Assembly (NCBI GenBank): GCA_009693225.1
Contig: SHXP01000160.1
Span: 1-5,642, forward strand
Origin: Limnohabitans sp.
GTDB lineage: Bacteria > Pseudomonadota > Gammaproteobacteria > Burkholderiales > Burkholderiaceae_C
DNA: 5,642 nucleotides
Direction: 5' to 3'
Shown here: piece by piece, positions 1 to 5,642 of the stretch
How the letters are laid out: the number at the start of each line of letters is the position of its first letter
How positions within the stretch are numbered: the stretch's first letter is position 1
Translations under genes and position numbers: made by a program
The notes under the pieces: generated by a model
Seen by the model: only the letters and a program-made list of their open reading frames with translations
The model's database searches: none
Told to the model about the DNA's origin: nothing

Positions 1-4
1 CTTT

Positions 5-25
5 AAACGCTGCCGTGTTTCAGCG
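5..25 (-). terminator. Possible weak hairpin at the 3' end of mltD
   Basis: On the minus strand, CGCTG (25-21) and CAGCG (12-8) can form a 5-bp stem with an 8-base loop, followed by TTTAAAG at the left edge. The hairpin overlaps the mltD stop codon. The stem is short and the T tract is only three bases, so this is a weak candidate for an intrinsic terminator. The window ends before the rest of the tract could be seen. Confidence 0.2.
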
Positions 26-1444
26 ATTGGCTTTTTTGCGTGTTTGTTTGCCGGCGCCTGAGGCCACGCTTTTACGGGCCTTGCCGGACACCATGACGAC
101 CAGTTTCTGGCCGTTTTTCACCGAGCTTGTCTTGCTCAGTCCGTTCCATTGCGCCAGTTGCTCTACACTGACCTTGTAGCGTTTGGCGATCGATTCCAGT
201 GTGTCTTTTTTGCGAGCCTTGATGAACTGCTTGCGCAGCACCTGTTCGGGCGTGAGGGTCAGCTGGCCGTTGTCAGCCACCTTGCTGGAGACATCGGCCT
301 GCTGCTTCGCCGAACGCGGCACCAGCAGCGCCGAGCCTGCCTTGATGAGCATGCGCGGCGGTATTTTGTTGATGCTGCGAAATTCATCTTCCGCCATGCC
401 GAAGCGTTGCGCTGCTTCAGAGACTTTCATGGTTTTAGGGGCTACCCAGGCGGTCCAGCTGGCCAGTCTTCCGGCGTAATTGTCGATATTGCACTGGAAG
501 ATTTCAGCGTTGTCCCAGGGCAGCAGAATGTGCGGGGTGCCAGCTGCCAGCAGTACCGGCTGGTGTGCCGACGGGTTGAGGGCTTTGAAATCCTCCACCG
601 GTACTTCAGCTAGTCTGGCGATCAGCGCCACGTCAATGTCGCGCGGCAGCCGCACGGCCTGAAAGTAGGGATGGTTGGGGATGCTGGGCAGGTTCACACC
701 CAAAGCCTGCGGGTTGGCCACTATGTTTTTCATGGCCTGTAATTTAGGCACGTACAAACGTGTTTCGGCCGGCATGCGCAAATCGGTATACGCCACGGGC
801 GCGCCCTGGCGCTGATTGCGCGCCATCGATTTGCTGACATTGCCTTCGCCCCAGTTGTAGGCGGCCAGCGCCAGGTGCCAGTCGCCGAACATGGCATAGA
901 GTTTTTGCAGGTAGTCCAGCGCGGCTCGGGTGGAAGCCAGCACATCGCGCCGGTCGTCGCGGAAAGCGTTTTGTTTCAGATCGAAATCCTTGCCGGTGTG
1001 CGGCATGAATTGCCACATGCCGCTGGCGCGCGCCGACGACACGGCTTGCGGATTGAAAGCGCTTTCAATGAAGGGCAGCAAGGCGAGCTCGGTCGGCATG
1101 TTTCTGCGCTCGATCTCCTCAACAATGTGATAGAGGTATTTGCTGGAGCGCGCCGTCATGCGCTGTATGTAGTCGGGCCGTTGCGCATACCAATGCTCGC
1201 GGTCCTGTACCAGGTCCATTTGCAGGTCCTGCATGACGAAGCCGCGCCGTATGCGTTCCCACAGGTCGATGCTGATGTCCGGTGGTTGATCAAGGGCATC
1301 AAGATCCGGTAACTCTTGCGGGGCCGCCGGCGCAGGTGCAGCGTTGACAGCTGACTGCGGAATGTTCTGGGCAAGCGACGTCGACAACAAACCTGTACAC
1401 AGAAGCAGGGCTGAAAGGCAAAGACTGATAGGGCGCAAGCTCAT
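20..1444 (-). CDS. mltD: MltD-type membrane-bound/periplasmic lytic murein transglycosylase with LysM repeats
   Basis: Family 1 lytic transglycosylases cleave the MurNAc-GlcNAc bond of peptidoglycan, leaving 1,6-anhydro-MurNAc, and act in the periplasm during wall remodelling. I start the 474-residue protein at 1444, because this gives a clean signal peptide (hydrophobic residues 5-24, probable cleavage SLA|Q near 25). The longer frame, open to 1552, would put 36 non-signal residues in front. No good ribosome binding site precedes either start. Residues 26-55 are an Ala/Pro-rich linker. The SLT domain spans about 100-220: LLPFIESAFNP carries the likely catalytic Glu127, followed by SGMWQFMP (141-148) and AAYNWGEGN (194-202). 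Residues 265-310 and 335-376 resemble degenerate LysM repeats; 405-451 is the best LysM (DTLESIAKRYKVSVEQLAQWNG). The tail is very basic (KQTRKKANR). No lipobox cysteine is evident, unlike the lipoprotein MltD of E. coli. The family call is secure; the exact start is less so. Confidence 0.93.
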   Translation of the reverse strand: MSLRPISLCLSALLLCTGLLSTSLAQNIPQSAVNAAPAPAAPQELPDLDALDQPPDISIDLWERIRRGFVMQDLQMDLVQDREHWYAQRPDYIQRMTARSSKYLYHIVEEIERRNMPTELALLPFIESAFNPQAVSSARASGMWQFMPHTGKDFDLKQNAFRDDRRDVLASTRAALDYLQKLYAMFGDWHLALAAYNWGEGNVSKSMARNQRQGAPVAYTDLRMPAETRLYVPKLQAMKNIVANPQALGVNLPSIPNHPYFQAVRLPRDIDVALIARLAEVPVEDFKALNPSAHQPVLLAAGTPHILLPWDNAEIFQCNIDNYAGRLASWTAWVAPKTMKVSEAAQRFGMAEDEFRSINKIPPRMLIKAGSALLVPRSAKQQADVSSKVADNGQLTLTPEQVLRKQFIKARKKDTLESIAKRYKVSVEQLAQWNGLSKTSSVKNGQKLVVMVSGKARKSVASGAGKQTRKKANR

Positions 1445-1567
1445 GTCCGGCGTGGCTCTGGGGTTAATGAAGTCAGAAAAAATGACGTGTAGACAACAAT
1501 GGGATGAATAGAATGGCTGTCGCCAGGGTAACAAACGCTTGCAGGCAGGCATTCGACAACCACATTC
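1445..1567. promoter_or_regulatory. Divergent intergenic region between mltD and the methyltransferase operon
   Basis: These 123 bases must hold the 5' signals of both mltD (leftward) and the four-gene plus-strand run (rightward), unless promoters lie inside genes. The region is more AT-rich than the flanking genes, especially 1461-1515. Rightward, TAGAAT at 1509-1514 matches five of six bases of a sigma-70 -10 box, but no -35 box lies at standard spacing: TAGACA at 1490-1495 is only 13 bases upstream. Leftward, TTGTTA (1536-1531) and TATTCA (1512-1507) are 18 bases apart but match poorly. I see no clear operator palindrome. Treat the region as a promoter zone without firm boxes. Confidence 0.4.
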
Positions 1568-2365
1568 ATGAATTCACAAATTATAGGAAGCCCTGACGGC
1601 CTTTCCCATTGGCTGCAAACCCCGGCCGGTATTTACCTGCGCGACTGGGAGACCGCCCAGTTTGATCAGGCGGTGTCGGACATCTTCGGTTACCACGGTT
1701 TGCAAATCGGTTTATCGCCTGTCAACAGTTTGAGAAACAGCCGCATCAGCCATTGCTGGGTGGCTGAATGCGACAGCAACGGCTTGCAGGAAGTCACCAA
1801 GCCATCTTTGTTGATGGACTGCGAAGCCCTGCCGTTCCCCGACCAAAGCCTGGACCTGGTGGTGTTACCGCATACCCTGGAGCTCAGCCGTGACCCGCAT
1901 GCGACTTTGCGCGAAGTCGAGAGAGTGCTGGTGCCCGAGGGCAGCCTGATCATCAGCGGTTTCAATCCGCTGAGTCTGTGGGGCCAGCGCCACCGCCGCG
2001 CGCAGTGGTATGCCAGGCTGGGCATCCACAGTTTTTTTCTGCCGCCGCAGGTGGACTTCATCGGCTACTGGCGTTTGCGCGACTGGTTGCGTTTGCTGAG
2101 TTTTGAAGTCTCGGGCGGCCGCTTCGGTTGTTACCGGCCTTCGGTGGCTTCGCCAGCATGGTTGTCGCGTTTTGCCTGGATGGACAAGGCAGGTGACCGC
2201 TGGTGGCCGATTCTGGGAGCGGTGTACTTTCTGGTTGCGATCAAAAGGGTGCGCGGCATGCGCTTGCTCGGACCTGTGTGGAAACGCTCCAAAACCCGCG
2301 CCGTGGCGGCGGTGCCGTCGGTCAATTCGGGCCGTTCAACCTCCAGCCGTGAGGACATCGCATGA
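1568..2365 (+). CDS. yafS: YafS-like class I SAM-dependent methyltransferase
   Basis: This 265-residue protein looks like a Rossmann-fold methyltransferase of the Methyltransf_11 type, related to E. coli YafS, whose substrate is unknown as far as I know. The family signature is strong: DCEALPFPDQSLDLVVLPHTLE (84-105) contains the acidic residue after strand 2 and the motif II strand; REVERVLVPEGSLIISGFNP (115-134) is the motif III region. The usual glycine-rich SAM loop is replaced by LQIGLSPVNS (45-54), without GxGxG. I recall E. coli YafS having a similarly divergent loop, so this may be a family trait. Residues 240-265 form a Ser/Arg-rich, probably disordered tail. The start at 1568 lacks a convincing Shine-Dalgarno; GCAGGCAGG at 1541-1549 is too far upstream. 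The stop overlaps the rnhA start as ATGA, and the conserved link to rnhA supports the YafS assignment. It is probably cytoplasmic. The fold is clear; the reaction is unknown. Confidence 0.85.
   Translation: MNSQIIGSPDGLSHWLQTPAGIYLRDWETAQFDQAVSDIFGYHGLQIGLSPVNSLRNSRISHCWVAECDSNGLQEVTKPSLLMDCEALPFPDQSLDLVVLPHTLELSRDPHATLREVERVLVPEGSLIISGFNPLSLWGQRHRRAQWYARLGIHSFFLPPQVDFIGYWRLRDWLRLLSFEVSGGRFGCYRPSVASPAWLSRFAWMDKAGDRWWPILGAVYFLVAIKRVRGMRLLGPVWKRSKTRAVAAVPSVNSGRSTSSREDIA
2351..2356 (+). promoter_or_regulatory. Ribosome binding site of rnhA inside the methyltransferase gene
   Basis: GAGGAC ends five bases before the ATG at 2362 and lies within the last codons of the upstream gene. Together with the ATGA stop-start overlap, it indicates translational coupling and fixes the rnhA start. 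Confidence 0.7.
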
Positions 2366-2811
2366 GCCGGGTCACGATTTACACTGACGGGGCTTGCAAG
2401 GGTAACCCGGGGCCGGGCGGCTGGGGCGTGTACATGCGTTACGGTGACAGCGAAAAGGATTTGTTCGGCGGCGAAGGCCAGACCACCAATAACCGCATGG
2501 AACTGCAGGCGGTGATTGAGGCTTTGCGGGCATTGAAACGCCCCTGTCAGGTGGATTTTTACCTCGACAGTGAGTACGTGCGCAAAGGTATCACCGAGTG
2601 GCTCAGCGGCTGGAAAGCTCGCGGCTGGCGTACCGTTTCTAAGCAGGCGGTGAAAAACGAGGATTTGTGGCGCCTGCTTGACGAGGCATTGATGACCAGC
2701 GAACACAGCATCACCTGGCACTGGGTGAAAGGCCACTCCGGAAACCACGGCAACGACCGGGCAGATGCTCTGGCAAACGAGGGGGTCAGGTTATTTCAAG
2801 CAGGTTTATAA
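2362..2811 (+). CDS. rnhA: Ribonuclease HI
   Basis: RNase HI cuts the RNA strand of RNA-DNA hybrids (R-loops, primers) in the cytoplasm, using two metal ions. The 149-residue product matches the usual length of about 150. Nearly every family landmark is present: YTDGACKGNPGPGGWG (7-22) with Asp9, TTNNRMEL (41-48) with Glu47, FYLDSEYV (66-73) with Asp69, the basic handle WLSGWKARGWRT (80-91), WVKGHSG (121-127) with His125, and NDRADALANE (131-140) with Asp135. The DEDD catalytic set and the histidine are therefore intact. The start is fixed by GAGGAC upstream and by the ATGA overlap with the methyltransferase gene. The stop shares its last base with the next ATG (TAATG), so the gene is translationally linked on both sides. 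In E. coli rnhA neighbours yafS and dnaQ; here the yafS side is kept and the dnaQ side is replaced by an efflux adaptor. This is the most certain call in the window. Confidence 0.98.
   Translation: MSRVTIYTDGACKGNPGPGGWGVYMRYGDSEKDLFGGEGQTTNNRMELQAVIEALRALKRPCQVDFYLDSEYVRKGITEWLSGWKARGWRTVSKQAVKNEDLWRLLDEALMTSEHSITWHWVKGHSGNHGNDRADALANEGVRLFQAGL
2798..2804 (+). promoter_or_regulatory. Ribosome binding site deciding the adaptor start
   Basis: AAGCAGG, one base off the AAGGAGG consensus, ends six bases before the ATG at 2811 and lies inside the end of rnhA. The alternative ATG at 2844 has no comparable site, so this motif favours the 2811 start and coupling through TAATG. Confidence 0.6.
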
Positions 2812-4160
2812 TGGATTCAACCGACTTGCAGCCCCTTGCAGCCATGTCCTCGAAAAACCGAAACACAATTCTTGCCCTTATTGCATTGGCTGTTGCCGGT
2901 GCCGGCGGCTGGTGGTACCAGAACCGCCCTGCTGTGACTGCCCCTGCCCCTGCCCCTGGTTCCGCCGCACATGCGGGCGGTGCGGCTTTCGCCGCCAAGC
3001 CACCCGCACCCGGCGCACCTGGCGCTGCACCCCTTGTCGCCATGGGTGTGGAAGTGGCCGTGGTGGAAAGCGCCAACCTTCGCGACGACGCCCAGGCCGT
3101 GGGCACGCTGAAGTCGCGCCAGAACACCGTCATCCAGCCCGAAGTAGCCGGGCGGGTGGTTGCACTGGGTTTTACTGACGGCAGCCAGGTGCGCGCCGGT
3201 CAAATGCTGGTGCAACTCGACGATGCATTGCAGCGCGCGGAAATTCAGCAGGCACAGGCACAGGTATCGATCGCCCAGGCGAATCACCGTCGCAACCAGG
3301 AACTGGTGGCACAAAACTTCATCGCTCAGCGTTCGCTGGATGAAAGTCAGGCCAATCTGCAAGTGGCGCAGGCGCAACTGTCGCTCAGCTGTTCGCGCTG
3401 GCAACGCATGAAAATCCTGGCACCTTTTTCAGGCACGTTGGGTATTCGCACCGTGAATGTCGGCGACTTTGTCAAGGAAGGCGCCGACCTGGTGAATCTG
3501 GAAGACCTCAGCGCCTTGTATGTCGATTTCCGCCTGCCCGAGCGTTACCAGGGCAAAGTGGCTTTGCGTCAGACGGTCGATGTGCAGGTCGACGCCATCC
3601 CAGGCCACAGTTTTCAGGCGCGCATTGAGGCCATTGACCCCTTGATTGACGCCAACGGCCGCTCCATCAGTGTGCGCGCCATTCTGGGCAATAGCGGCGG
3701 TTCGGGCAAAGCCAAGGCCGCTGACAAGCCGGCACCTGCGCCCCGGCCGGTCAATGCCGCGCCTCAGGCCAGCGAGGGCGTCTGTCCGGCTGCTCAGTTG
3801 CCTGCGGCTTCAGGCGGCATCGCTACCGGCCCCTTGCGCCCGGGCATGTTTGCCCGCGTGAATGCCTTGTTCGGCATCAAGCAAGCCGCCTTGTCCATTT
3901 CTGAAGAAGCCATCGTGTCCACGGGCGGTAAACAATTTGTCGTCAAGGCCGTTCCTCCCGAGGCCGTGCCTGAACATGGTCCCTTGCCGCCGGACACCAA
4001 GCTGGTGTCGCAGCGCACCGAGGTCAAACTCGGCGCGCGCAGGCCCGGCCGTGTAGAAATCCTGTCCGGGCTGTTAGCCGCCGACACTGTGGTGGTCGCG
4101 GGACAGTTCCGTCTGCAAAAAGACGGCACAGCGCTGCGCGTGATCGAAACCAGGAACTGA
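2811..4160 (+). CDS. RND efflux periplasmic adaptor subunit (membrane fusion protein, HlyD/AcrA type)
   Basis: This 449-residue protein is the periplasmic adaptor that links an inner-membrane RND pump to an outer-membrane channel. A membrane anchor or uncleaved signal spans about 18-36, with no lipobox. An Ala/Pro/Gly-rich linker follows (41-76). The first lipoyl half is TVIQPEVAGRVVALGFTDGSQVRAGQMLVQLDD (106-138). A short alpha-hairpin rich in Ala and Gln runs about 139-195, and the second lipoyl half is ILAPFSGTLGIRTVNVGDFVKEGADLVNLED (202-232). The beta-barrel and membrane-proximal parts include LYVDFRLPE (236-244) and LRPGMFARV (342-350). Between VRAIL and LRPGMF, where relatives usually have a short turn, there is a low-complexity insert of about 48 residues (293-340) with a single Cys325. 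A Pro-rich loop also occurs near 382-396. The start at 2811 is preferred over Met12 (2844) because of its ribosome binding site. It pairs with the permease starting one base after its stop. The substrate cannot be read from the sequence. Confidence 0.93.
   Translation: MDSTDLQPLAAMSSKNRNTILALIALAVAGAGGWWYQNRPAVTAPAPAPGSAAHAGGAAFAAKPPAPGAPGAAPLVAMGVEVAVVESANLRDDAQAVGTLKSRQNTVIQPEVAGRVVALGFTDGSQVRAGQMLVQLDDALQRAEIQQAQAQVSIAQANHRRNQELVAQNFIAQRSLDESQANLQVAQAQLSLSCSRWQRMKILAPFSGTLGIRTVNVGDFVKEGADLVNLEDLSALYVDFRLPERYQGKVALRQTVDVQVDAIPGHSFQARIEAIDPLIDANGRSISVRAILGNSGGSGKAKAADKPAPAPRPVNAAPQASEGVCPAAQLPAASGGIATGPLRPGMFARVNALFGIKQAALSISEEAIVSTGGKQFVVKAVPPEAVPEHGPLPPDTKLVSQRTEVKLGARRPGRVEILSGLLAADTVVVAGQFRLQKDGTALRVIETRN
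2939..2958 (+). repeat. Short tandem hexamer repeat (CCCCTG x3) in the adaptor linker
   Basis: Three perfect CCCCTG units, preceded by TG, encode alternating Ala-Pro residues (44-49) of the adaptor's linker just after its membrane anchor. The unit is a multiple of three, so gain or loss of copies would alter linker length without a frameshift. Three copies can also arise simply from Ala/Pro codon bias. Confidence 0.6.
3687..3830 (+). other. Low-complexity insertion within the adaptor coding sequence
   Basis: Residues 293-340 of the adaptor are rich in Gly, Ser, Ala, Pro and Lys and interrupt the conserved step from VRAIL to LRPGMFARV. In AcrA the equivalent stretch (RAIFPNPDHTLLPGMF) is only a short loop. 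The reading frame is kept throughout, so the segment is in-frame extra sequence and not a frameshift. It contains the protein's second cysteine, Cys325; the other is Cys194. Confidence 0.7.
4152..4156 (+). promoter_or_regulatory. Ribosome binding site of the RND permease gene
   Basis: AGGAA ends five bases before the ATG at 4162 and lies in the last codons of the adaptor gene. It supports this start and coupled translation of the two pump subunits. Confidence 0.65.
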
Positions 4161-4161
4161 C

Positions 4162-5642
4162 ATGCAATTGCCTGAACTGTCGATACGTCGCCCGGTTTTC
4201 GCGACCGTGTTGTCCATGCTGATTGTGTTGATCGGCGTGGTCGCATTCAACCGCCTGGTGGTGCGCGAGTACCCCAAGATTGACAACCCGACGGTCACGG
4301 TGGAAACCCGTTATGTCGGTGCTTCGAGTGCGGTGGTTGAATCGCAAGTGACCAAAACCCTGGAAGATTCCTTATCCGGTGTCGAAGGCCTGGACGTGAT
4401 TACCTCCATCAGCCGCCAGGAGCAAAGTCAGATCACGGTCAAATTTCTGCTGTCGCGCGACCCGGATGCAGCGGCTTCAGATGTGCGCGACAAGGTCTCG
4501 CGGGTGCGTCAGCGTCTGCCGGTCGGCATCGACGAACCCGTGATCGCCAAGGTTGAGGCTGATGCTTTTCCGGTGATCTGGTTCTCGCTCAGCTCAGAGA
4601 CCATGAACACGCTGCAACTCAGTGACCTGGCCAACCGCATTGTCAAGCCCATGATGCAAACCGCGCCCGGCGTGGCCGATGTGCGCATCTTCGGCGAGCG
4701 CAAATACGCCATGCGCATCTGGCTTGACACCGACCGCCTGGCCGCCTACAAGCTGACCACGCAGGACGTGGAAGAGGCCTTGCGCCGCTCTAATATTGAG
4801 GTCCCGGCGGGCAGGGTGGAAAGCCAGTCGCGCGAGTTCAACGTGACCACCGCCACCGATTTGAGCAAGCCCGAAGAGTTCGAGGACATTGTGGTGCGCA
4901 GTGTCAACGGCATGGTGGTGCGCATGCGCGATGTGGCTCGGGTTGAAATCGGTCCGCTGGCCGCGCGTTTTCTGGTCCGCTACAACGGCGGCGAAGCGGT
5001 TGCCCTGGGGGTGCTGCGAAACACCACCGCCAATCCGTTGGAACTCACCAAGTCCTTGACGGCGATGCTGCCGCGCATCAGGGAAAACCTGCCGCCTGCG
5101 GCCAGGATTGAAACGTCCTACGACTCATCGGTGTTCATTGAAAAATCCATCGAAGCTGTTTTCAAGACCATTTTCGAGGCTGCTGCGCTGGTCGCTCTCG
5201 TGATCTTTTTCTTCCTGCGCACCCTGCGTGCCTCAATCATTCCGCTGATCACCATCCCGGTGTCGTTGACCGGCAGCTTTGCGTTGATGGCCCTGTTCGG
5301 CTTTTCCATCAACTCGCTGACCTTGCTGGCGCTGGTGCTGGCCATCGGGCTGGTGGTGGACGATGCCATCGTGGTGCTGGAGAATATTTACCGCTACATC
5401 GAAGAGGGCATGGAGCCGTTTGCCGCCTCCATCAAAGGGGTTCGTGAAATCGGTTTTGCCGTGGTCGCCATGACGCTCACCCTGGTGGCGGTGTTTGCGC
5501 CGCTGGCGTTCACGCCCGGGCGCACCGGTCGCTTGTTTGCCGAATTTGCGCTGGCCCTGGCCGGCGCGGTGCTGGTCTCCGGCGTGGTGGCCTTGTCGCT
5601 GTCGCCCATGATGTGTTCGCTGCTGCTCAAGCAGAACAAAAA
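4162..5642 (+). CDS. RND efflux transporter permease subunit (AcrB/HAE-1 type), partial, 3' end outside the window
   Basis: This is the proton-driven inner-membrane pump of a tripartite efflux system. Only the first 493 codons are present, roughly half of the usual length of about 1,030 residues; the frame is open to the last base. It begins MQLPELSIRRPVFATVL, the typical RND N-terminus, with TM1 at about 11-30. The first periplasmic porter loop follows (about 31-335), including YPKIDNPTVTVETRYVGAS, ASDVRDKVSRVRQRLP and NTTANPLELTKSL. Helices TM2 to TM6 lie near 336-353, 358-378, 385-407, 432-451 and 459-486. TM4 carries GLVVDDAIVVLENI (396-409), whose Asp400 and Asp401 match the proton-relay pair Asp407/Asp408 of AcrB. 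The sequence resembles multidrug (HAE-1) pumps and not heavy-metal CusA types, but the substrate is unknown. It starts one base after the adaptor stop with AGGAA upstream, so the two are co-translated. No truncation or frameshift is seen in the visible part. Confidence 0.95.
   Translation, partial: MQLPELSIRRPVFATVLSMLIVLIGVVAFNRLVVREYPKIDNPTVTVETRYVGASSAVVESQVTKTLEDSLSGVEGLDVITSISRQEQSQITVKFLLSRDPDAAASDVRDKVSRVRQRLPVGIDEPVIAKVEADAFPVIWFSLSSETMNTLQLSDLANRIVKPMMQTAPGVADVRIFGERKYAMRIWLDTDRLAAYKLTTQDVEEALRRSNIEVPAGRVESQSREFNVTTATDLSKPEEFEDIVVRSVNGMVVRMRDVARVEIGPLAARFLVRYNGGEAVALGVLRNTTANPLELTKSLTAMLPRIRENLPPAARIETSYDSSVFIEKSIEAVFKTIFEAAALVALVIFFFLRTLRASIIPLITIPVSLTGSFALMALFGFSINSLTLLALVLAIGLVVDDAIVVLENIYRYIEEGMEPFAASIKGVREIGFAVVAMTLTLVAVFAPLAFTPGRTGRLFAEFALALAGAVLVSGVVALSLSPMMCSLLLKQNK

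Noticed and set aside
149..1312. Open frames on the plus strand opposite mltD (149-613 and 875-1312)
   Set aside because: Both mirror the strongly conserved mltD coding strand, show no family motifs, and have no convincing start signals.
1490..1514. Sigma-70 promoter from TAGACA (1490-1495) and TAGAAT (1509-1514)
   Set aside because: Each hexamer is a fair match, but the spacer is only 13 bases, too short for a normal promoter.
1445..1552. N-terminal extension of mltD up to the ATG at 1552
   Set aside because: The added 36 residues place a polar, Cys- and Pro-containing stretch before the signal peptide, and no ribosome binding site precedes that ATG.
2131..2748. A 205-codon open frame on the minus strand opposite the methyltransferase and rnhA
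   Set aside because: It lies fully antisense to two well-recognised genes, its translation has no recognisable domain, and long antisense frames are expected in GC-rich coding DNA.
2817..3404. A 195-codon minus-strand open frame opposite the adaptor gene
   Set aside because: The adaptor frame is clearly the coding one by its lipoyl-domain motifs; the antisense product is low in recognisable structure.
2844..4160. Shorter adaptor starting at Met12 (2844)
   Set aside because: It would give a neat anchor-first N-terminus, but it has no ribosome binding site, while 2811 has AAGCAGG six bases upstream and the TAATG overlap. It remains possible.
1..5642. tRNA or rRNA genes, CRISPR arrays, insertion sequences, attachment sites, toxin-antitoxin or defence genes
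   Set aside because: The window is almost fully covered by five recognised chromosomal-type genes. The only gap over 100 bases is the divergent intergenic region, and I saw no repeats, transposase motifs or structured RNA there.

Overview
The window carries five protein-coding genes on about 5.6 kb of moderately GC-rich DNA. It has no RNA genes, insertion sequences, CRISPR arrays or other mobile-element signs that I can see. The gene set (MltD-type murein transglycosylase, YafS-like methyltransferase, RNase HI) is a familiar proteobacterial neighbourhood. Together with the GC-rich codon use and the protein style, it suggests a Gram-negative proteobacterium, most probably a betaproteobacterium of the Burkholderiales. 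That placement is an inference from gene order and sequence flavour, not from a marker gene.

Layout. On the minus strand (20-1444) lies mltD, a periplasmic lytic transglycosylase with a catalytic SLT domain and C-terminal LysM-type repeats. A 123-base divergent intergenic region (1445-1567) separates it from a plus-strand run of four tightly packed genes. These are a YafS-like SAM-dependent methyltransferase (1568-2365), rnhA for ribonuclease HI (2362-2811), an RND efflux periplasmic adaptor (2811-4160), and the first 493 codons of an RND inner-membrane efflux permease (4162 to beyond the right edge). The plus-strand genes are joined by an ATGA overlap, a TAATG overlap and a 1-base gap, so they very probably form one operon with translational coupling.

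How they fit together. The adaptor and permease are two parts of a tripartite drug or solvent efflux pump; no outer-membrane channel gene is visible before the window ends. RNase HI removes RNA from RNA-DNA hybrids, and the methyltransferase has no established substrate. The methyltransferase-rnhA pair is a conserved neighbourhood. In Escherichia coli it sits between gloB and dnaQ, with mltD beyond gloB. Here gloB is missing between mltD and the methyltransferase, and an efflux pump occupies the place of dnaQ.

Nothing in the window looks like a new defence or mobile system. The points most worth a second look are the fusion of a housekeeping rnhA unit to an RND pump, and a roughly 48-residue low-complexity insertion in the adaptor's beta-barrel region.
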